Below are positions 1 through 5,861 of a stretch of 6,705 nt of DNA, piece after piece. The stretch lies in assembly GCA_003645805.1 (NCBI GenBank), contig QNCL01000044.1, forward strand, positions 1 to 6,705, in the 5' to 3' direction. The notes beneath the pieces were generated by a model that saw nothing but the letters and a program-made list of their open reading frames with translations, was not told the DNA's origin and did no database searches. Position 1 is the first letter of the stretch. Every line of letters begins with the position of its first letter. The DNA comes from Candidatus Omnitrophota bacterium (GTDB taxonomy: Bacteria; Omnitrophota; 4484-213). A program made the translations under genes and the position numbers.

Positions 1-437
1 CTTATCATACGCAGAACATTCCTTCTTCCTTTCTTGGGAGCAATATACTTTTCTATCTTGTCAGAAAAGATGATTAAACCCACCTTATCATTATTATTTA
101 TGGCACTCAAAGAAAGGAGAGCGGTAATCTCAGCAACAATCTCGTTCTTCATCTCTACACTTCCAAACCACTCTGAATAACTGCTATCCACTAAAAGGAT
201 TATCTGCAACTCTCTCTCCTCGATAAACCTCTTCACAAACAACCTTCCCATCCGCGCACTTACCTTCCAGTCAATAATCCTTACATCATCTCCCTCCTGA
301 TACTCACGCACCTCTAAAAACTCCATCCCTCGCCCCTTAAATACACTGTGGTATTCTCCTGCAAAGACATCCTCCACCAACCTTCTACTCTTTATCTCTA
401 TCCTTCTTATCTTTTTAAAGACTTCCTGGGGAAGCAT
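1..437 (-). CDS. DUF58 domain protein, N-terminal 145 residues (runs off left edge)
   Basis: The frame is open from an ATG at 437 to the window edge, so the C-terminal part is missing. The start MLPQEVFKKIRRIEIKSRRL and the block AGEYHSVFKGRGMEF (residues 26-40) followed by EVREYQEGDDVRIIDWKVSARMGR (42-65) are the hallmark of DUF58 proteins. The vWA-like fold begins around residue 78, and D84-S85-S86-Y87-S88 keeps the DxSxS metal-site (MIDAS) pattern. The segment NNNDKVGLIIFSD (114-126) is the second conserved strand. The family is usually encoded beside MoxR ATPases and is thought to work with them in envelope or complex assembly; its biochemical role is not well defined. The start lies inside the end of the preceding lipoprotein gene (23-nt overlap), with purine-rich GAGAGAGG directly before the ATG, which implies coupled translation. 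The family call is secure; the exact role is not. Confidence 0.93.
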   Translation of the reverse strand, partial: MLPQEVFKKIRRIEIKSRRLVEDVFAGEYHSVFKGRGMEFLEVREYQEGDDVRIIDWKVSARMGRLFVKRFIEERELQIILLVDSSYSEWFGSVEMKNEIVAEITALLSLSAINNNDKVGLIIFSDKIEKYIAPKKGRRNVLRMI

Positions 438-1161
438 CCTCTCTCTTTACCTCTATCTTCTTAAAACCATCAAAGCCATATTGCCTAAATAGATTCTTAG
501 CAAACTCATAAACCTCCTTCTCTCTGGGCTTATCAGAGAAGAGAGTAAATCTGATAACCCCTTGCTCTTGCAAAAGACTCCAGTTTAGATCCTCTATTCC
601 CTTGATCTCCCTTTTCGCTCGCTGGCATACCTGCTCAGCAAGAAAACGCCTCAAGGAGATATCCATAAACTGGAGATGCTTTCCTTCTTTATCTCCTCTT
701 GCCTGTGGTTCTATTCTAAAGTCTTGCAAAATCCTGTTAAGATACTCCTCACGAGAAATGTCCAGAAGTAGCACCCGTTTAATGTCCTTTATATATCCCA
801 CAATGGTGTAGTCGACTCCTATATCTATATCAGAAGCAACAAGAACATAGAAATTTAGGGTTTTGTCTGTGCTTAGCACCACTCGGCGAATATTCAAGGC
901 AATCTTCTCTATCTTCTCCTTCCCTTCCTTACTTAACTGCCCTTTATTTATATCTACTAACCCAGACAAAGGGGCATAAACCCATAAGGTCTTCCCCACC
1001 ACCTTTGCTTTTACTCCTAAGCCTTCCTTAGCGCAAATCTCGGTTATTGAACTGCTCAGTTCAGAGGCAGGGTAAGTAGGAGCGCAGGAAACAAGAAGAG
1101 GAAGGTAGAGGCTAAGTGTTATGACTTTTCCTATATTCCTTAAAGATAGCCTCGATTTCAT
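415..1161 (-). CDS. putative lipoprotein of unknown function
   Basis: This 248-residue protein begins with a basic n-region (MKSRLSLRNIGK), a hydrophobic stretch (residues 13-24) and a lipobox L23-V24-S25-C26, so it is predicted to be cleaved before C26 and lipidated. Alanine at +2 gives no inner-membrane retention signal by the E. coli Asp rule. The mature part looks like a mixed alpha/beta protein, with strand-like stretches at about 51-65 (VKAKVVGKTLWVYAP), 103-123 and 203-208, plus charged helices; I recognise no named domain. It starts 50 nt inside the ftsH-like gene and its end overlaps the DUF58 start by 23 nt, so it belongs to the same translation unit. By context it may be a partner, adaptor or substrate of the membrane ATPases encoded around it, but that is inference. 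No nearby downstream ATG offers an alternative start that would keep the signal peptide. Confidence 0.8.
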   Translation of the reverse strand: MKSRLSLRNIGKVITLSLYLPLLVSCAPTYPASELSSSITEICAKEGLGVKAKVVGKTLWVYAPLSGLVDINKGQLSKEGKEKIEKIALNIRRVVLSTDKTLNFYVLVASDIDIGVDYTIVGYIKDIKRVLLLDISREEYLNRILQDFRIEPQARGDKEGKHLQFMDISLRRFLAEQVCQRAKREIKGIEDLNWSLLQEQGVIRFTLFSDKPREKEVYEFAKNLFRQYGFDGFKKIEVKREDASPGSL

Positions 1162-2713
1162 CGTAGTCTAACTCCTCACGCACAAAGAGTTCTTTGGCAA
1201 AACGGTCTAAAAGTTCTCTCTCACGCTGAAGCAACTCCTCTACCTCCTTCAAACACTTCTGAACAATCTCCTGAGTTTCCTGGTTAAGTTGCTCTTTCAA
1301 ACGCTCTGAAACCTGCTCCTTAGGGAGGGCAGTAAAATCTCCTAATAGCCCGCTCTTCCCCATCCCATAACGCCAGACCATATTATGTGCTTGCCAGATC
1401 GCCTTCTGAAAATCGGCACTCACTCCATCAGAGGTGGTGCCAAACACTATCTTCTCTGCTGCATAGCCTCCCAGAGACACCTTTATATTGGCTAACAACC
1501 TCTCCCGATTGGAAGTAAACCACTCCTCGCGTGGTTGAGAATAAACCTGACCCAGAGTCTCTCGGCGAGAGATGATAGATGCTTTGAATACATCATCGGT
1601 AGGATGGAGGATATACATCACTATTAGATGTCCTGCTTCATGGTAAGCGATCATCCTCTTTTCCCTCTCAGTAAGTTTTCTTTTTTGCTTGATGCCCATC
1701 TCTATTCTCTCGATCGCCTCCTCAAGTTCTCTCTTGCCTAACGCCTCTTTTTTATAGCGCGCAGAGATAAGGGTAGCCTCATGCACAATGTTTGCAATAT
1801 CTGCCGGGGTTTTATACACTGCTTTGCGTGCTAACAGATCAATATCCACAGAGGGGTCATACTTCACCTTGCTCAAGTAGTAATGAAACAATTTCTTCCT
1901 TCCTTCCAGATCCGGAGGATTGATATAAATCTTTCTGTCAAACCTTCCTGGTCTTAGCAAGGCTTCATCTAATGTGCCCTCTGCAGCATTGGTTGCTCCT
2001 ATCACAATAATATTCTCCTCTCTATCCTTCAGTCCGTCCATCTCTGCTAATAATTGATTCTGCGTGCTATTTGTCTCCTCTGTTCCTCCAAACACACTAA
2101 ATACCCGCCGTCGCGCTATTGCATCGAGTTCGTCAATGAAGATAATGCATCCTCCATAAGCATAGGCTAACTTTCTTGCTTTCTTAAATAACCTGCGCAC
2201 CCTTGCCGCTCCTACTCCTACAAATATCTCTGTGAATTCACTACCTGACATTGGAATAAAAGGAAGACCTGCTTCGGTAGCGATTGCCTTTGCCATATAG
2301 GTCTTGCCACAGCCCGGAGGTCCTACCATCAAGAGTCCCCGAATAATCTTTCCTCCCATCCTATGTAATCTCTGCCTATCTTTAATTAACTCCACAATCT
2401 CCTTTGCTTCCTGCTTTGCTTCATCCAAGCCAATCACATCTTCCCATTTCACCCCTACTTTCTCTGTTCTGATAGGGCTTTTATGGAGTCGCCCCAGCCA
2501 TATCAATTGCATACTGATGATTATATAAGCGAAGATCAGGGCATTTATTCCTCCTAAAAGGATGTTTAAGGGAAGGGTAGCCAGTTGTAGATGACGATAG
2601 AAAGACTCAAGGGACATTAAGCCATAGATAGAAAGAATAACAAGAAGGAGGACAAGAATGCTTATAAGAATGGCTATCCAATGGAAGAGGAAGAATAGTC
2701 TTATCTTGCGCAT
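1112..2713 (-). CDS. FtsH-like membrane AAA+ zinc metalloprotease with minimal periplasmic loop
   Basis: The protein has 533 residues against roughly 600-650 for typical FtsH. Two membrane segments (about 8-30 and 50-73) are joined by only about 20 residues, where FtsH normally carries a periplasmic domain of about 70. The AAA+ module is intact: Walker A GPPGCGKT (131-138), pore loop FVGVG (164-168), Walker B with D194 and E195, and a second region of homology ATNAAEGTLDEALLRPGRFD (240-259) with arginine fingers R254 and R257. The M41 protease is intact too: HEAGH (358-362) with H358, E359 and H362, and the third zinc ligand probably D434 in VSADFQKA. It should unfold and degrade membrane or cytoplasmic proteins using ATP. 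The ATG follows the moxR stop by 2 nt, with GAGGTG upstream inside moxR. The chromosome may well encode a canonical FtsH elsewhere, so I give no symbol; this one looks like a specialised paralogue. Confidence 0.93.
   Translation of the reverse strand: MRKIRLFFLFHWIAILISILVLLLVILSIYGLMSLESFYRHLQLATLPLNILLGGINALIFAYIIISMQLIWLGRLHKSPIRTEKVGVKWEDVIGLDEAKQEAKEIVELIKDRQRLHRMGGKIIRGLLMVGPPGCGKTYMAKAIATEAGLPFIPMSGSEFTEIFVGVGAARVRRLFKKARKLAYAYGGCIIFIDELDAIARRRVFSVFGGTEETNSTQNQLLAEMDGLKDREENIIVIGATNAAEGTLDEALLRPGRFDRKIYINPPDLEGRKKLFHYYLSKVKYDPSVDIDLLARKAVYKTPADIANIVHEATLISARYKKEALGKRELEEAIERIEMGIKQKRKLTEREKRMIAYHEAGHLIVMYILHPTDDVFKASIISRRETLGQVYSQPREEWFTSNRERLLANIKVSLGGYAAEKIVFGTTSDGVSADFQKAIWQAHNMVWRYGMGKSGLLGDFTALPKEQVSERLKEQLNQETQEIVQKCLKEVEELLQRERELLDRFAKELFVREELDYDEIEAIFKEYRKSHNT
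1172..1177 (-). promoter_or_regulatory. Shine-Dalgarno for the lipoprotein gene, inside the ftsH-like CDS
   Basis: GAGGAG lies 10 nt before the ATG at 1161 and is read as part of the REEL codons near the end of the protease. It supports the overlapping start and the idea that the lipoprotein is translated by ribosomes already on the protease message. Confidence 0.55.
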
Positions 2714-2715
2714 CC

Positions 2716-3723
2716 TCAGGGCACCTCTATCTCTTCTAATACTCTTCTGGCAATATCATCAGAAGTAATCCCCTCTGCTTCTGCTTCATAGTTGATGATT
2801 ATCCGATGCCTTAGAACATCCAATCCTACTGACTTTACATCCTCAGGGGTAACATATCCTCTTCGTTTTAAGAAGGCATGGGCTTTGGAAGCAATGTTCA
2901 AATAGATAGTGGCACGCACAGAAGCGCCATAAGAGACAAGATTATCTATCTCTTTTCTAAGGGAGGAATCCGAAGGGAGGTATCTATTTTGAGGACGAGT
3001 GGATAGGACAATATTTAAGATATACTCCTTCACCTTTTTATCTACATAGATTTCTTTTATCACTCTCTGCACGCGAATAATATCCTCAGGCGATATCACC
3101 TTCCTCACCTCTACCTGCTCATCCTTGCTCATCCGTTCCATTATCTCATACTCCTCTTCCTTGTTAGGATAATCTACTTTCAGTTTTAGTAAAAATCGGT
3201 CGATCTGGGCTTCGGGCAGGGGATATGTTCCCTCTTGCTCAATAGGATTCTGAGTAGCAAGCACAAGAAATGGTTCGGGTAGAGAATAACTCTCCTTTCC
3301 AATTGTCACCTGTCTCTCTTGCATTGCTTCCAATAGAGCGCTCTGCACCTTTGCCGGGGCTCTGTTTATCTCATCGGCTAAAAGGATATTGGTAAAGATA
3401 GGTCCCTTTTTAGGAACGAACTCCTCGCTTTTGGGATTGTAAACCAAGGTTCCGATTAAATCTGCGGGTAGAAGATCTGGTGTAAACTGAATGCGGGAGA
3501 AGTGTAAATCAATAGCCTCAGAGAATGTCTTAGCGGTCAAAGTCTTGGCTAATCCCGGAACCCCTTCTATCAGGATATGCCCCCGCACTAACAGACCAAT
3601 GAGTAAACGCTCAAGAAGATATCTTTGTCCTACAATCACCTTTCCTATCTCATTAAAAACCTCTTGAACAAACGCACTCTCTTTTTCTACAAGTTCATTT
3701 ATCGCTCTTATTCCTTCCTCCAT
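2716..3723 (-). CDS. MoxR-family AAA+ ATPase
   Basis: With the ATG at 3723 the protein has 335 residues, a normal MoxR length, and starts MEEGIRAINELVEKE as many relatives do. An in-frame GTG at 3741 would add six residues, but it sits inside a hairpin and has no ribosome-binding site, so I prefer the ATG. Visible motifs are Walker A GVPGLAKT (54-61), a Walker B strand ILLADEINRA (113-122), sensor 1 ATQNP (156-160), arginine finger R176 in EAQIDRF, and the lid segment GASVRATIYL with sensor-2 R270. MoxR ATPases are chaperone-like; they act with vWA or DUF58 partners to mature or remodel protein complexes, often at the membrane. Here the gene opens a compact operon with an FtsH-like protease, a lipoprotein and a DUF58 protein. 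It lies about 100 nt after rnpB with no clear terminator between. Confidence 0.93.
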   Translation of the reverse strand: MEEGIRAINELVEKESAFVQEVFNEIGKVIVGQRYLLERLLIGLLVRGHILIEGVPGLAKTLTAKTFSEAIDLHFSRIQFTPDLLPADLIGTLVYNPKSEEFVPKKGPIFTNILLADEINRAPAKVQSALLEAMQERQVTIGKESYSLPEPFLVLATQNPIEQEGTYPLPEAQIDRFLLKLKVDYPNKEEEYEIMERMSKDEQVEVRKVISPEDIIRVQRVIKEIYVDKKVKEYILNIVLSTRPQNRYLPSDSSLRKEIDNLVSYGASVRATIYLNIASKAHAFLKRRGYVTPEDVKSVGLDVLRHRIIINYEAEAEGITSDDIARRVLEEIEVP

Positions 3724-3732
3724 CTTCTTTGC

Positions 3733-3756
3733 GCAGAACACAAAAGTGTGCTCTAC
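3733..3756 (-). promoter_or_regulatory. hairpin just upstream of the moxR start
   Basis: On the minus strand GTAGAGCACA pairs with TGTGTTCTGC around a CTTT loop, giving 10 pairs of which two are G-U. It ends 9 nt before the ATG at 3723 and contains the alternative GTG codon (3741-3739). It is not followed by a run of T, so it is a poor intrinsic terminator. It could be a 5'-UTR structure of the operon or mark the end of rnpB processing; the function is unproven. Confidence 0.45.
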
Positions 3757-3819
3757 AAAATACAGAATTTTGGGATTAGATATTTTAGAAAGAAAGGGAC
3801 TTGTTGAGCACCAAAAGAA

Positions 3820-4174
3820 GAGGCGGTAGATAATAAGCCGGATTCTGTATTCAGATGGTCATTTCTCTTCTTCCGGTATTGCTACCGGAATTAAACGATC
3901 TACCCGAGACTTATCCTTTTGCAGGACGAAGATTGCCACTTCGCCAAAAGCAGATGCTTTTGTTTTGTCTCCTATTTGATCTTTCTCCGTACAGAGATTG
4001 CCGCGTTTCACCTCCCCTTGAGGATACTCAAGGATACTCGTCTCTGTGGCTCTCATCCTCCTCTGAGAGATTCTCAGAGTGGCCTGCGATTGGCAGGCTG
4101 TACTGGCAATCGGAGTCCGGACTTTCCTCCCTCTCTGAGAAGTCCAGAGAGAGCGACCATCTATCTACCGCCCC
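3820..4174 (-). ncRNA. rnpB: RNase P RNA (catalytic subunit), bacterial type-A-like
   Basis: This is the ribozyme that cleaves the 5' leader from precursor tRNAs. The 5' core has CR I as GAGGAAAGTCCGGACTCC (4129-4112) and the 3' core has CR V as ACAGAATCCGGCTTAT (3848-3833). P1 closes perfectly for 11 bp (4172-4162 with 3832-3822), and P2 is 7 bp (4161-4155 with 3860-3854). Other stems seen by eye are P8 GCCTGC/GCAGGC, a P9 hairpin (4079-4061), a P12-like CCTTGAG/CTCAAGG, and P18 (3890-3871), an 8-bp stem with a GCAA tetraloop. The segment ACAGAGACGAG with GATCAAATAGG matches the conserved central core. Its length of about 355 nt is normal for bacteria. The ends are set from P1 and may be off by a few bases. 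Short ORFs on both strands here are spurious. It lies 79 nt after a tRNA on the same strand, with no clear promoter of its own. Confidence 0.95.
4021..4040 (-). repeat. tandem 10-bp repeat inside rnpB
   Basis: Two adjacent copies, GAGTATCCT(T/C) on the minus strand, differ at one end base. The second copy forms part of the P12-like hairpin of the RNase P RNA. It looks like a local duplication tolerated in a variable helix. Confidence 0.5.
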
Positions 4175-4207
4175 TTTTGTTCAAAGGAGATGTTTATTTT
4201 TCTCTTC

Positions 4208-4242
4208 ATATCCACCTTGAGGTAAACACCTCTGGAGGATAT
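4208..4242 (-). other. imperfect hairpin between the tRNA and rnpB
   Basis: On the minus strand ATATCC (4242-4237) pairs with GGATAT (4213-4208), CC with GG, and GAGGT (4232-4228) with ACCTC (4223-4219), around a GTTT loop. A T-T mismatch and a small A/AA internal loop interrupt the stem, leaving 13 pairs in all. The following bases are GAAGAGAAAAATAAAC, with no U-tract, so it is not a standard terminator. It fills much of the 79-nt spacer and may be a processing signal separating the tRNA from the RNase P RNA. The rest of the spacer shows nothing I can name, and no good -35/-10 pair before rnpB. Confidence 0.5.
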
Positions 4243-4253
4243 ATACTATGCTC

Positions 4254-4329
4254 TGGTGGGCCCACCAGGATTCGAACCTGGGACCAACGGATTATGAGTC
4301 CGCTGCTCTGGCCGCTGAGCTATGGGCCC
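4254..4329 (-). tRNA. tRNA with CAU anticodon, most likely tRNA-Ile2 (lysidine-modified)
   Basis: A perfect 76-nt cloverleaf is present: acceptor GGGCCCA/TGGGCCC, D arm GCTC/GAGC, anticodon stem GCGGA/TCCGT with loop CTCATAA, a 5-nt variable region, T arm CCAGG/CCTGG with loop TTCGAAT, discriminator A73 and an encoded CCA. The anticodon is CAU. The G1-C72 pair excludes initiator tRNA-fMet, which has an unpaired 1-72. C4-G69, C5-G68 and the G27-U43 wobble match E. coli tRNA-Ile(CAU), whose C34 is changed to lysidine by TilS so that it reads AUA; elongator tRNA-Met is the alternative. AUA codons are frequent in the neighbouring genes. The first ten bases overlap the end of rpoD, and no promoter is visible, so it probably depends on read-through from the rpoD operon. 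Confidence 0.95.
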
Positions 4330-5852
4330 ATTCCCATCTCCAAAAATGCTCTTATCTTATGACTGCGCGCAGGGTGTCTTAATTTTCTTAACGCCTTTGC
4401 CTCTATCTGTCTTACCCTCTCTCGGGTAATTCCAAATATCTTGCCTACCTCCTCTAAGGTATGGGGGCAACCATCATCGATCCCGAATCGGAGTTTAAGG
4501 ATATTCTTCTCTCTCTCCTCCAGCGTCTCCAAAATCTGGGTGATTTGCTCTTTTAACATCATATGTTTTGTCGCATGCGAGGGAGAGACTGCTCGTTTAT
4601 CCTCAATAAAATCTCCAAAATTGGCACCATCTTTATCGCCAATGGGTGCCTGGAGAGATATCGGCTCTTGGGCTATCTTCAGGATGCTTTTTATCTTCTT
4701 CACCGGCTCTCCCATCGCCTCCGCAATCTCCTCACAGGTAGGTTCACATCCATTCTGCTGAACAAGATGGCGGGCTACCTTATATATTTTGTTGATATTC
4801 TCTATCATATGCACAGGGATACGAATAGTTCTTCCCTGGTCAGCAATAGAGCGAGTGATTGACTGTCTAATCCACCATGTAGCATAGGTGCTAAATTTAT
4901 ACCCTCGCTTGTACTCAAACTTATCCACGGCACGCATCAAGCCGATATTTCCTTCTTGCACAAGGTCCAGAAAAGATAATCCATGATTGAGATACTTCTT
5001 GGCGATACTGATTACTAACCTGAGATTAGCGGATATCATTCTTTGTTTATAGACTGCTACCTCTTTCTCCCGGGAGGAGATTGTCTTTTCTATCCTCCTT
5101 TTTAATTTAGAGAAAGGCTCTCCAACAATCTCCCTTATCTCCTTCAATCTCTTCCTTAACCTCTGTGCCTCCTCCTTCTCTTGAGGGTTTTTTCTATCCA
5201 GTCGCTTAAGAGAGGAATTGATCTCCTCCGCCTCCTTAAGATAACCCTTCAGTTGCGCGATAATCTCTTTGACTACAGAGATACTAAAATTAAACTTCTC
5301 TAAAACTGGCAGAAGGTCATCCTTAGCAGACAAGTGTCTTAGGCGTCTGGCTAAAGTTTTGATTTTTCTCTCTACCTTCTTCTCGTCCAACTCTACATCT
5401 CCCTTTATTATCCCATCAATATTTACCTCCTTCCTCAAAATCCTCTCGCATAGTTCTATCATATATCTACGGGCAAATTTACACTTAAACACCGCCTCCT
5501 TTAATCTATCCTCTGCAAAAGCGATCTTGTGAGCCAACTCTAACTCCTGCTCTCGAGTAAGTAAAGGAATTTTGCCCATCTCTTTCAGATATGTCTTTAC
5601 CGGGTCATCTCCAGAGATAGACTCTATAAAGAAAGGATGGGACAAATCCTTCTTTATATCTTCTTTTTCCTCTATTCGCTCCTTTTCAAAAGAAAGTATC
5701 TTTATCTTCTCCCTTTCCAGAAGAGAAAATACATCCTCTATCTTCTCAGAATTGACTATCTTCTTGGGAAGAAGAGCGTTTATCTCCGCGTAGGTCAAAT
5801 AACCCTTTCTTTTGCCCGTATTAATCAACCTCTTTAGATAATACTCCTTCAT
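4320..5852 (-). CDS. rpoD: RNA polymerase primary sigma factor RpoD (sigma-70)
   Basis: This 510-residue protein carries the full group-1 sigma layout. A region 1.1-like start (LINTGKRKGYLTYAEINALL, 9-28) is followed by region 1.2 (DDPVKTYLKEMGKIPLLTREQE, 82-103) and a charged non-conserved insert of about 150 residues. Region 2 (about 268-340) includes NLRLVISIAKKY and the -10 reading helix YATWWIRQSITR (323-334). Region 3 follows from about 345, and region 4.2 has TLEEVGKIFGITRERVRQIE (465-484) for -35 recognition. Housekeeping promoters are its target. The ATG is preceded by AGAGAAAGG, a good ribosome-binding site in the 9-nt gap after dnaG, a neighbour that supports the call. The family usually ends near LRHPxRSxxLRxFLE; here five extra residues (MGMGP) follow, and the last ones are encoded by the 5' acceptor strand of the tRNA, with UAG at tRNA bases 8-10. 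Confidence 0.97.
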   Translation of the reverse strand: MKEYYLKRLINTGKRKGYLTYAEINALLPKKIVNSEKIEDVFSLLEREKIKILSFEKERIEEKEDIKKDLSHPFFIESISGDDPVKTYLKEMGKIPLLTREQELELAHKIAFAEDRLKEAVFKCKFARRYMIELCERILRKEVNIDGIIKGDVELDEKKVERKIKTLARRLRHLSAKDDLLPVLEKFNFSISVVKEIIAQLKGYLKEAEEINSSLKRLDRKNPQEKEEAQRLRKRLKEIREIVGEPFSKLKRRIEKTISSREKEVAVYKQRMISANLRLVISIAKKYLNHGLSFLDLVQEGNIGLMRAVDKFEYKRGYKFSTYATWWIRQSITRSIADQGRTIRIPVHMIENINKIYKVARHLVQQNGCEPTCEEIAEAMGEPVKKIKSILKIAQEPISLQAPIGDKDGANFGDFIEDKRAVSPSHATKHMMLKEQITQILETLEEREKNILKLRFGIDDGCPHTLEEVGKIFGITRERVRQIEAKALRKLRHPARSHKIRAFLEMGMGP

Positions 5853-5861
5853 CCTTTCTCT

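Noticed and set aside
602..811. Plus-strand ORF of 69 codons opposite the lipoprotein gene
   Set aside because: No ribosome-binding site and no protein features; the opposite frame has a clear lipobox and operon fit.
1112..1161. Programmed frameshift joining the protease to the lipoprotein
   Set aside because: The frame relation needs a +1 or -2 shift and I see no slippery motif; an independent start with GAGGAG explains the overlap.
2304..2528. Plus-strand ORF of 74 codons opposite the protease
   Set aside because: Antisense to the conserved Walker A region of the FtsH-like gene.
3724..3741. GTG at 3741 as the moxR start
   Set aside because: The codon is inside a 10-pair hairpin without a ribosome-binding site, and relatives begin near the ATG at 3723.
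3757..3819. Intrinsic terminator after rnpB or promoter for moxR
   Set aside because: T-rich stretches exist but no GC-rich stem directly before a U-run, and the TAAAAT box has no matching -35 at the right spacing.
4254..4329. Initiator tRNA-fMet
   Set aside because: Position 1-72 is a G-C pair, and the acceptor and anticodon-stem details resemble tRNA-Ile2.
3855..4362. Overlapping plus- and minus-strand ORFs of 65-147 codons
   Set aside because: They lie across rnpB, the tRNA and the end of rpoD; the RNA gene evidence is strong and the translations show no recognisable protein features.
4441..4862. Plus-strand ORFs of about 100 codons
   Set aside because: They are antisense to conserved regions of rpoD, have no ribosome-binding site or domain, and follow the codon pattern of the real gene.
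5269..5837. Plus-strand ORFs opposite the rpoD 5' half
   Set aside because: Shadow frames of rpoD; serine- and leucine-rich translations arise from antisense Lys/Glu/Arg codons.
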